From Albula goreensis (Eukaryota > Chordata > Actinopteri > Albuliformes > Albulidae), in NCBI GenBank assembly GCA_022829145.1, contig CM040746.1:1706731-1770730 (forward strand): a stretch of DNA of 64,000 nt, in the 5' to 3' direction. The notes under the pieces were generated by a model that saw only the letters and a program-made list of their open reading frames with translations, did no database searches and was not told where the DNA came from. Positions 24,142 to 36,100 of this stretch are shown here, piece by piece. The translations under genes were made by a program, and so were the position numbers. Position 1 is the first letter of the stretch; each line of letters starts with the position of its first letter.

Positions 24142-27100
24142 TGGATGGATATGTACACAGGTGCACATGTGTGTATGTGCAGTAGGGTCCATGTACAGCT
24201 CTCCCCTAGCGTGCTTTCTTAAAGGCCACATTGCCCAGACAGGGAGTGGCAGGGACCCTGGGGGGCGCAGTGGCGGTTCGGCGGGTCGTGGGGGGGTGAG
24301 CGGGAGGGGGTCCTCTTTCATGTGGGATACTGTGCATGAATTATTCAGACCTCTGGGTGAGGTAGCAGCAGGGCATCTGTAGGATGAATTGGCCTGTCTG
24401 AGACCACTCTCACTGACTGCTTTTAATCATCCACAGGCCCAAATATAGCCCCCAGGCCACGGGCAGGAAGGAGGGGGTACTGGGAGGGGGGGGGGTGGGG
24501 GGTTTGGGGGACATGGGCCGAGATAACAGAGCAGAGTTTGTCCTACAGAAGATAAAACTCAGCCCGCTGGCCGGAGTCATTCATTATACTGGAAAATGCA
24601 GATGTTTTAGAATAAGAGCGGGAGACAGTGATAAGAGAGAGAAAGTGCGAGCATGCTGGCAGAGGGAGAGAGGGTGAGAAAAGAGGGATATAGAGATGGA
24701 AAAATAGAAAGAGACAAGGGGAGAAATAGAGACCGAGAGAGAGAAAGAGGTGAGGGTACAAAGAGATAGAGCGAGACATCGAGAGAGAGAGAGAGGAGGA
24801 AAAGGGGAGAGAGAGGGACAGAGAGAAGGGTAGACAGAAGCATGGTTTGTCGATATTAAGACTGAACTCGGTGGTAAAATGAGTCAGACTGTTCTCTGCA
24901 CCGCATTAATAAGAATAAAAACGAGAGGAATGAGAGAGGTGTCGGAGCAGAGCGTAGCAGACGGGAAGTTCGTTTGTTTGGTGAAGGGCAGTGGTTTATT
25001 CCATCGATTGCCGGTCGCAGGCTTGGACGTTCCCTGGGGCCCTTTCTGCACTGCTGGCGGAATGGAGCACCTCGTTTCTGGGCATGATGGGAATAGAAAC
25101 AGCCCCCCATATATAACAACACCCCTCTGATGGATGGCCATACCCCGATGTGGCCGTACGGACATTGTCATCCCCTTCGTATGACCATGCCCGATGTCGA
25201 TGACCTTCGTATGACCATGCCCCATTGCACACCCTCATGTGCCTGCAGACCCTTCAAACTCAGAGCCCAGCCAGAACCATCTCTAGGCAAGCCTGAACAC
25301 TTGGCAACCTCTGTTCTGTAGACAGAGGGTCTCGGGTCATGGGGCTCTCTCATCCGGGAGCAATGCTTGCTGGAGGGGCGGTTGCCACACCAGGATAAGG
25401 GCCAACGTCGACACCGAGCAGTTTGCAGATACGTACCGCATGTGACACATGAATTCTCGCCAGTGTTTTGCGTTAGCACGTCTGGCTTTAATCACTACCT
25501 TATCAACAGGGTCTCTTTCACTGAGTCGATGAGATTTCGGTTACATCCTTAAAAGCGGATGGATTTATCGGTCGGGACAGCGCCGCTTCCTTCGGGCATG
25601 TATCGCAGACCAACGAGCATTGCCGTAGCTAGTGGCTACACACGGGGCCAGCTACGCGTCTGCCCCTGAGCGCCGGAGCCACTCTGTGGAGCGTACACAT
25701 CTGAGACGAGTTAGCTCACTACTTCCCAGTCCTCCTACCCACCTCGACTTCCCTGCAGCTTTGAAATATGATCCATATCCCATATTCTTGTGTTTAGATC
25801 ACAGTCATCAAATGTGACACATTCCAGATTGATCAGGGAGTCGGGTATCTGCATTAAAAGTAAAAAAAAAAGACGAGCATCTTGTAGCAATGCTCTGTGA
25901 TGTCACATCAAATGTTATTTGCGACATAATTCCTCTGAAGATGTAAGTCGATGGTCACGTTTGGTATCGTGCCAGGGAACCGTTGAGATGAAGGCAATGG
26001 CAGAGGGCTTGTTTGGTGGTGCGGTTGATTAGTGGTTGAGCAGTTGCTGAGAACCAATAGCTTTGTCACTCGGCCATTCCTAATGGCCTTCATTAACTCC
26101 ATGCCGACATGACTACACTGTAGTGGAAAATTTCACACCATCCCGGAAGAGAGCAGGAGAGGAATAGCTTTGAGTGTATGTTAAGCTAAAAAAAAAAAAA
26201 AATACATGGACTTAATTTAGCAAAAACTTATTGACTTCATCCACATAGCTAGAGGACAAGATCCAGTGAATAGATGTACTGGTGTGTAAAGTATAAATGA
26301 TACAGTATTGATCATTTGTGGAAATACCCAGCATTCCCTTTTCCTGGCAGGGTTGTGTGAATCATCAGAAGATAAAACAACCGGTGCTGTCTTGTGTTTG
26401 TGGTGGTAAGGAGGAGATCATTTTCATTCAATCTTAAATGGCTTCATACCCCAGGCCCATGTGAGACAATGGCTGCCCTGTTTTTGGTAAGATAAGGAGC
26501 AAACCTGGTGGCTGATCCCAGGTCAGTGTGTGAGAGCCATCAAGGTTTTAATAATATGGGGGGACAAGACTGATGGCTGATCCCAGATCAGTTTAAGGAG
26601 ATAGTATGAGGAGACTTGATATGTTCGTATCAAGCTCCTTAATGACTGATCCCTGGTCTGTTTTTAGCAAGGCAGGTAGGCAAATCCAGGGGATTGGATG
26701 GCAATAGTACCCCAGAAATCCCAGCTCCTGTCGCCCCAAGCAACCTCCCTACAGATGGGGGTTCACACAGAGTACCAAGCAAGGCAGGTGGGGTCAGAGA
26801 GAGATGCAGGAAGCCATCCACTCTCCTGCTTCCTGGACGTTAATCATGGCCACTTATTCGAAAGCAGCAATTACAGTACCCTAACGGCAGGCTTTACCGC
26901 TCCCCGGAGCACCATACTAGGGATGGATGCCGTTTCATTCACTGTGCGTTTTCTGAGGAGAGGCAGGGGAACCCAGCACCCTGCCACAGAGGTGAGTCCT
27001 GTCCTCTCAACTGATTCCTCACGGTAATTGAAAATTTTCCCAAGACTTTCAGTATATAGCTGTATCCTTTGTGCTAAGGACACTGTTGCAGCCGAATGGT

Positions 27101-28923
27101 TTGGCTAAATGGGGAGCGGGAGGATCTGTCGTAGAGTAGCTGAGCGTGCAGTTTACCGAGATTAAAGCAAATCTGAGTACTCTTCAGTGAGGGGGGATTG
27201 CTGTATTACAGCAGGGGGATTCACACAAGAGGCCTAGCTCACCATGGACTGGGAAACCTGCTGCAACCACAGAGAATTTGAACTGCTTGGGGATTAAGAA
27301 CACTTTGTGACATCGCAACAGGAGTGCTTTGTGACATCACAGCAGGAATGCTTTGCGACATCACAGCAGGAGCGCTTTGTGACATCACAGCAGGAGTGCT
27401 TTGTGACATCACAGCAGGAGCTTGTTGTGGCATCACAGTACAAATGCTGTTTAATGTCGCATTATGGAGCACTTTGTAACTTCCCAACAGGAGTGCTTTG
27501 TCACGTCTAGGCAAGAAGTTTCATGAACTGACAAATTCGAGTGTACCTATGTTCGCCAGTGGTGCTAATGAACAGGAAATGTAGATCAGAAGTTGAATTC
27601 ACTGTCAGTGCTGTAAAGGGACTATTTAAAATGTTCAAAGGACATGTTACATACAATGTGGTATACAATCACTTGTCATGTCATGCTTCATGACCATATG
27701 TCAGTTAGAATGTAAATGTATTCTTATGATAACAGTTATTTAGAGCTTACAAGGGCCTTTATATTGAGCTTATGAAGTGCTGTAAAGACACACTTCAAAT
27801 AAAATTCAGTTGTTTCTTTTTTTAACAAAACCATGCGGTGCCATATCAGGAAAAAACTTACATAAATATTCCTATCCGATGCACTTTAATATTCTAAATA
27901 TTTTTGCAGAAGAACAAGACCTAGGGCCAAGCTGAGATGTAATCATTCTGACTGATATAGCTTGTGCCTCCAGTGTTGTTTATGTGAAAGGGTTCTGACG
28001 CATAGCAGGTACCCTGCAGAAGCCTGTCTCTCTCTCCGTTTGGGAGGCAGACCTGTAGTTACAAGATGCTAGACTTGATTAATGTCTGAAGTCAGAGATT
28101 TAGAATCCATTTTGTGGATTGCTGCAAGTGTTTAGCTGGTTTACTGTAAGGGGTTGTTGTAATACGGTCAGATAAAGATATTACCTTTCTCAATAATGGA
28201 AGAAGAGTTTTTTAACCCTAAGTCTGTGGGGATCAATTAGACTCTGCCTCAGTAACCAGCCTATTCTTCAGTCACGAGGCCCCATGTATATCTGGTCTGA
28301 CAGCACAATCCTTAAAAACAGCGTCTGATGAAATATCTTGGATCACACAACCAAAGTAAGGAGTGCAAAAATAAAAATGGCTTTGAGCGAAGCTGGAAAA
28401 TGAGGGTATGTAACGGCTCGTTTTTCAGCCTCCATGCAGGCAGGGCCATGTAGCGCAGCCTGTTTTCAGAAATGTATTATAAACACCATAGAGCACTCTC
28501 CAGATTGGAGCTGGATGATTTTAGCATGTGTCTTTGGGCTCACTAGGATGCTCTTGTTCATACATTTGCAGATGTGACACTGGTGGGGAGCTAATTATAT
28601 AGACACACACACACAAAATGCATCCACACACATGAGCAGCTATGTGAACGTACACATTTCAAACTTGTAGTCACACACACATACACACTCACACACACAC
28701 ACACACACGCACACACACAAAATGCATCCACACACAAGAACATCTATGTGAACGTACACATTTCAAACTTGTAATCACACACACACACACTCACACACAT
28801 ACATACACACTCACACACACACTCAATCACGCTCACTCACAAACACATAAACACGCATACACACACACACAATGCATCCACACACATGAACACCAGTGTG
28901 AAATAAAACACTCAAACTTGTAG

Positions 28924-28972
<49 letters not shown>

Positions 28973-31900
28973 CAGATGAGGCATAGCCAGGAGCAGTGGT
29001 AGCGCAGAGTAAACATGTTTGTTTTGTTGCGTCATTTAGGCCAGGTCTCTTAGCAAGTTCTATCCCATGAGCGTCTGTGAGGATGCGAGCATGCGTGAGT
29101 GTATTCGAGAGTGCGGCAGTTTATGCGAGTGGGTGTGGGTGCTGGAATATGTGAGCATATGGGTGTGCGTTAGCATATTTGAGTATGTGTGAGTGTGTGT
29201 GACTGCATTTGAGAGTGTGTGAGTTTGTGTGAATGTGTGTGTTAAAGTGTGCGCTGATAAAAAAAAAAATCTCTAGAAATGGACCACAATTTTAGCTCTT
29301 TGCTGCCATTGTGATGGCTGGGGTTTATGGTATTCTGTAAATCAGGGGTTGGCGGCCATGTTGCTGGAGGGTTGGTTTGTCTGAGCTATATTATTGCTAT
29401 CACCAATTACCATGACTCAATTAGCCAGTTAACCGTGTACACCTATGCATGTTCATAAGATTGATATGTAAAGCTGTTCATTTAAGGACACAATTCATGG
29501 TCTTCATAAAACATTTTGGCTAATGCATCACATCACATAATTGGTTGGGATCAAATTATTAAGAGACATAAATAAAGAAATAGAATAAAAATAATACAAT
29601 AATGAAAAATAGGAATAAAACCAGACACAGATCTTTGCGTCCCCTTCTATTCTCAACTACATAAAATGACAAACTTTGTTTTGATTAGCCTGTGCTGATC
29701 ATGAATTCTGATGTCTTTATGGTCAGATAATTTTGCATTTGGGGTGGAGGGGGTACCCTGAAATGTCACCTTAGTAGGTACCTGACCACGTCCCTTCACT
29801 CTGTTTTCAGGACGTCTTGCACGTGGGGGAGGAGCTGGCCTCGGACCCGTTCTTCTGCCAGTTGGAGGCGGAGACATGCCGGGTGTTCACGGAGCAACTC
29901 GGTCGCTTCGCCCTGGTGGGCGAGTCTCTCAGCATGGCCGCCGCCAAGCGCCTGAAGCTGGTGGTGTTCGCGCCCGTACACTGCTCCACCCTGGAGTACA
30001 ACATCAGAGTGTACTGCATGGATGACACACAGGATGTGCTGAAGGTGAGAGACTCAGTGCATTTGTGTGTGTGTTTGTATGTATATCTGTCTTTCTGTGT
30101 GTGTGTGTATGTTTAGACGTCTTTCTTTGTGAGTGTGTGTGTGTAATTGTAAGTGCATGCATGTGTGTGTGAGTATGCTACCATGCTTAATACAGTATAG
30201 AGCATGTGTCGTGTTGCTAAGGTGAAACCTCTGATTTCGGAAGCTATCGGAAGTAGCTTTAGTGTTAAAACGTGCACGTTTTGCAAGGTTGTGTTTTGAA
30301 ACTGAGACTAAAGTCAAATCAAATTCCGGCTCAAGTCAACATATGCTGCATTAGCGTTGTCTCTGCTTCCTGTAACCCAGAATTCGGGCAGCGATAGAGC
30401 CATTGATCACACCTCCAGCCCCCCGTCAACGGAATGTTCTCACACCTTTCCTACTCGTCACGTTTTTTTCGTGGATTTAGGAAATTGCCGAAGTGATGTA
30501 TGGAGTCGACATAGCAGCCTTGCAGACGGCACTGTCGTTCCTCTAAAGATTGGGGGGTGAAGAATGGGGCGGTTGGCTGTCATGCCGCGGCATGGATCTC
30601 GTGACACGCTCAGCCCGTTGAGATGCTGTGCCGCTTTCTGCCTAAAAATAAGTCTTGCTTTTGTGGCTCAGGCTGCTCCGATTCCCGACCCCAGGAGACA
30701 GATTTTTCCTCCCACAAAAAGCAGCTTTTTCGCTACACGGCAGCCCGGTCGGGGGTGTCCGTGGCCGTTTTGTGGGGAAACAGGTAAATTATTCCGGGGA
30801 ATTAACTGACTACACTGGTTGGCAATCATCGAACAAAGACCCACTAATTTACCGCTGTGTCATTACCACCGAATGCAGACCCCTTTAAAGCATAATTATA
30901 AAGATGAAGAAGAGTGAGATAAATCTCTGAATTAATGCTTTCAGTGTTCTCTATGTTAATAAACTCAACCATCGTGCTACGCCAGAGTTTGAATATTCAT
31001 GAGGGTGAAAAGAGGTTGAAAAGCAGCTGTACGGTCTGTTATTCCACTATTTTTTTTTTGTCTTCTATATTTTCTGTATTTTTCATATTTTCTGTCGGTG
31101 TATTGGTTCCCTGTAAATGTTTAGTCTAGTCTCTCGGATGGGCACCCTGTCAGCGGTCTTCATTCCTCTGTCCACAACGCTGTTTAGAGGAAACAATCGA
31201 CCAGCCGAGGCAGAGATGGGACCTGTCAAAACAGTATTGTATCCGATTGTGTCAGATACCGTCAGTTTGGGGAAAGAATCACAGGAGACATCTAGATTGA
31301 CAAAGTGGCAAATACACCAGATAGATCTCTAGATATATCCTTCGTGTTTTGGGGGCCTCATGGCGGGGACTCTCCCGACATCAAGCACCCCAAGTTCTGG
31401 TTCCAGTTTGCCCGAAAATCACTCCTGTCTGGGGGTTTAGGTTCATTCAAATCAACCCTTGTGTGATGGTGTGACTGCCAGAGGTTTCACACTAAGCATC
31501 AAACAAAGCAATCCACAGTTTCGTTTGAAGCACAAGAGGGCCTTTTCTCAAATATACTAAAGCATTGTAGAACAGAAAAAGTATCTCTCTGCAGAGAGAC
31601 CTTCAAGAACATGAAATGAAATGTAAAATTCCAAAAAATAATAATAATAATAATGGTGTCAATAGCCTTTCAGCTCAGCTAGGCTCAGCATTTGCCTACG
31701 GTCTACAGAGTATCCAGTGCAGTAGTTTCCCTCCCTCTCATTATCCAGATCAGCTGATGTGCGGTGAGCGTTCTCATTCAAAATGGCTGCCGTGCATCAC
31801 CGGCTAGGGGCTATTCGGTGGGTGAAGTGAAGTCTGCCTCCCTTCCAATGCAAAGTTCTTCGAGATTTATATATATACTATAAATTGCTATCATAATCAG

Positions 31901-33128
31901 CTGTGAGGCGCTAATTGTCCGACATCCACAAATCCATAACTACATAATTCTGCCACTTTATAGCGGTACTGTGGTCAGTAGTACAATAGTTTGAGTGCTG
32001 GGCATGTTCCAGCAAAATTGTAGGGTCAATTCACAGGTGGGCCACAGCTGTTTTACACATGAAAAGTGTAAGTGCAAGGTGCATCACCTAAATTCAGCGA
32101 ATTTCAAGCTGAATAAATTGGTAGTGGTAAAAAGACCTGAATTTATCTGAGTTGGTCTGAATGAGGGATAATTTTAGCGGTAGCTGGGTGCTCCTCATGG
32201 TTCTCCACACAATGACATTATTTCATCTGCCGATTAAAACACATTATGACAGTTTTACTGTGTGTCATCATGTAGATTATAACAGCATTATCACATATGT
32301 GTGGTGTAGATTATAATACTACTATTGCGCATAATGGCACGGGTTCTAACAGCGTTATTGTGCGTGGAGGTGTATATTATGACGATGTTATTGTGTGTGA
32401 AAATGCAGGTTATAACGGTGTCATGGTGTTTGGTTGTGTTATTGTGTTTGGTTGTGCAGATTGTAACAGTTTATTATGTGTGCCCATGTAGATTATTAGT
32501 TTATTATAAGTGTTATGGTGTGTGATAGTGTAGAAGATAAAAGCTTTACAGTGTACACTGTACAGTTACTATTTAGATTATACCAGTGTTTTTGTGAGGA
32601 GGTGTAGAATATGACATTGGGTTTCATTGTAGGTTGTAATAGTTATATTGTATGTGATAGTGCCCGTTATAATAGTTTCATTGTGTGTGTGGCATGTGTT
32701 ATAACAGTGTTATTGCATGTGCTAGTGTAGGTTATAACAATGTTATTGTATGTGGTGGAGAGTTCCTGCATCACAGGGGACTGTCTGGTATTTCAGCTCT
32801 CCCATAGCCAATAGCGTGAACATTACAAACACATTTTCTTCACCAAAGCCACAGCTACTAAAACTACAAATGTCAAATAGATATCCCACCCAAACCAGCT
32901 GTTTTACCTGGAGCCAGTGCGGAAAACGGCGGCGGTGTCTGGTCCACAGCAGCTGCTCAGCAGTTGCGGCAGAGACGCTTGTCTCACTGTTGCTCTGGGG
33001 AGCTGACATCCTTACCGGAGAGAAAAAATAAAACAACATCATTCCCAGAGTACCTCACGTTTAAATACATGGGGCATGGGGTTGTGTAACCTCTGCAATG
33101 TTTCCTTCGGCTAACTGCTAAAACTCAG

Positions 33129-33165
<37 letters not shown>

Positions 33166-36100
33166 AAGGCCTCATTAGGTTTTAGACAATTTTCCAGATT
33201 TTCTTCTAAGAACGGAATGAGTTTCGTTTTCCTTCCTTGGAGCACGACACAGACTCCTCCTCCCCTTTTCCTCCTCCTCCCACTCTTCCTCCTTCTCCCC
33301 AGCTCCTCTTACCTTACCTCCTTCTCCTTCGACTCCTCTGTGAAGCCGAGCAGCTGAAAATGGCCTTGCCTTACAGATTCCGCGAAGAACAAACAAACAC
33401 AGAAGAACAGATAAATGAGTGTGAATTAGGTTTATCGTTATTCTACAGGTGTACGGTTCTTTGGTCCCACATGTACCACACACAGTTCAGACTGGAAGAG
33501 CCTGGAGAAAACTCTTATAAATAAATGGTGGGGGGTATAAGGTTAGGCACAGTTGACAGAAAGATCACCTTCTCCCAAGTGAATTCTGCCTTTTCCCCCA
33601 CACACTGGTTTTACCCCTACCCCTCTCCTGTACACCCTCCCCCCCCCCCCCCCCCCCGGTGAATAACTGTGAGTTTGGATTGCAGGGGACTGTGTAGCCA
33701 GTCAGATATGGGGGGTTGAATAGAAGGCCGATTGTAGAGCCAGCCTCTGTGGTGATATTAACGGGAGGTGCCAGCTATTCACTGTGTCCCCACAGAGAAA
33801 GAGTTGGCATGGCGTGGGAGAGAGCAACGTAATCTGTTAAAAACCGTTAATCTGACTGGCATATGCGAGCTGGAAAGCTTTTAGGTTTTAGGTAGTTATA
33901 GTTACCGGCTCTGTTTGGCTGACAATTCCATCTATAAGCACTTGTCAGATTTCTTTGTTCAGGGCAGTCAAAAGTAAGGAGTATATTTCAGTGCAGGGGT
34001 GCATGCAGTCACCCAGCTGAGTCATTAGAGACGTTCACCTGAGGCTACTGGACTCTGTCTTACAGGTGGGGCTGTACCCCTGTCTACCTCACCTGTACCC
34101 CTTACCAACAGTGTTCTGTCCCGTCGTGATCCAGGGCTCTTAGTCATCTTAACAGGATCATTCAAGTCTATGACAGAATGGGGGTTGAGTACCGGTAGCC
34201 TGTAGTCACTGTGGCCGTTCATGGTGTTAGTATAGTAGCCCTGAAGGCGTTGTGGCCATATAAAATGTGACCGAACATATAATTGAGGGACGTATTCGCA
34301 AAGTTCACATTTTTATTTTATCACATGATACTAAAGTACAGATTCAGAGCTACAAAATGAGGTATTGCTTGCCAAGATTGAAGAAATACTGTGGCCGTAA
34401 TGTTGAATAGAACATTATACTTTTGGAAACTGCAGTTCTGAGAAAACAGCCTTTTTCATTTTTGCATACATTCTCAGCAAAAAAATCACTTTCAGAAAAT
34501 GAATTGATGCTTATAATGGTTATATTAGGATTGTGATTTAATCAATTAGTAAGGTCATTTTGAATTTGCAGTTTTAAAAAAAAAAGAATTCATAAATTTA
34601 TATAAAATATGAAAAAAATAATTCAAGTTAAAACATTAATTTAGTGGTAAATTGTGATACTTCTTTTTACTCTTCTCATTCTCAGCCTATCTTTGCATGT
34701 CTCTTAATCATTCTGTGACTTCAGTACATTAACAGTTGCTCTCCTTATTGTTTTATATTAAAGACATTAAAGTATTAATGTGTGTTCAAAGTGGCATTGC
34801 TCTCATTCTCACCTACTCAGCTCTGACCAAAAAGCTATTCCAGGATGCAATTGCATCTGAAAGGCTGGAGGACTAATGGCTGATGATGGCTGAGAATCCT
34901 TCCCATTGTTCTTGGGAGTGGTGTGGGGATTTATTTACATTTTTATAGGTGAAGGACTAATAGGGGGTGTTACAGTGATTGTCTGGGCACATGAAACAGA
35001 AGTGCATGGTTATAGTCTATATATTTATAAAACAAGAAACTATTTTAATGACACGTACAACACTGTAGTTTATAATAAAATACAAAAAGGTACAACAAAA
35101 AGTACTTTTCCGGTTGTGACAACACATTTGCCATGTAGCATAGCTCATAGATGCGTTCATGAGGCAGTTTGTTTGTACAGGATTCCTGTTGCTCGACAAA
35201 ATGATGGTTGAGAAGCCCAGTAGTCTCACTGTGGCTGTTCATGGTGAGAGTATCGTAGCCCTGTAGTCACTGTGGCCGTTCAGCATAGCCCTGAAGTAGT
35301 CTTGACAAAATGATGGTTGAGTAGCCCAGTAGTCTCACTGTGGCTGTTTATGGTGAGAGTACAGTAGCCCTGAAGGCACTGTGGCCGTTCATGGTGTTAG
35401 CATAGTAGCCCTGAAGGTGCTGTGGCCGTACAAAATGAGGGTTGAGTAGCCCTGTAGTCACTGTGTCTGTTCATGGTGTTAATGGTGAGTGTATAGTAGC
35501 CCTGAAGGTGCTGTGGCCATATAAAATGAGGGTTGAGTGGTCCTGTAGTCACTGTGGCCGCTAATGGTGTTAGCATAGTAGCCCTGAAGGTGCTGTGGCC
35601 GTACAAAATGAGGGTTGAGTGGTCCTGTAGTCACTGTGGCGTTCATGGTGTTCATAATAGCCCTGGTGTACAAAATGAGGTTTAGTAGCCCTGTAGTCAC
35701 TGTGGGCGCATAGTAGCCCTGAAGGCGCTGTGGCTGTACAAAATGAGGGTTGAGTGGTCCTGTAGTCAGTGTGTCTGTTCATGGTGTTAGCATAGTAGCC
35801 CTGAAGGTGCTGTGGCCATATAAAATGAGGGTTGAGTAGCCCTGTAGTCACTGTGGCCGTTCATGGTGTTAGCATAGTAGCCCTGAAGGTGCTGTGGCCG
35901 TATAAAATGAGGTTGAGTAGCCCTGTGTCTCTGTGCTTGGCTGGGTAGCGGGGACAAAAGGCATCTACCCTGACTGGGCACGGAGGGGACGACAGACGGG
36001 GATCTCTGCCGGAGTGGGAGGCCGCGAGGCGCTGAGTAGGTGGCAGGACTTCTGCCATCCAGCCCCATAATCCCGTTATCTGTGCCTCTGAAGCTGGCAC

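Larger units (their letters stand above)
22531..29810 (+). other. unc5a intron before the ZU5-UPA exon
   Basis: 7.3-kb intron holding the donor copies, TG array, G-run cluster, GA tract, 24-bp minisatellite and CA arrays. A short repeat (ccttcgtatgaccatgccc, 25178 and 25206) and a ctgatccca-gtcagt repeat family (26512, 26579, 26645) are also seen. The rest is unique. No gene found inside. Confidence 0.7.

Noticed and set aside
23599..24382. Long Cys/Val-rich and His/Thr-rich frames
   Set aside because: These are (TG)n/(CA)n repeats read in three frames; similar cases at 2460-2980, 13527-14368, 4476-5177 and 62519-63232.
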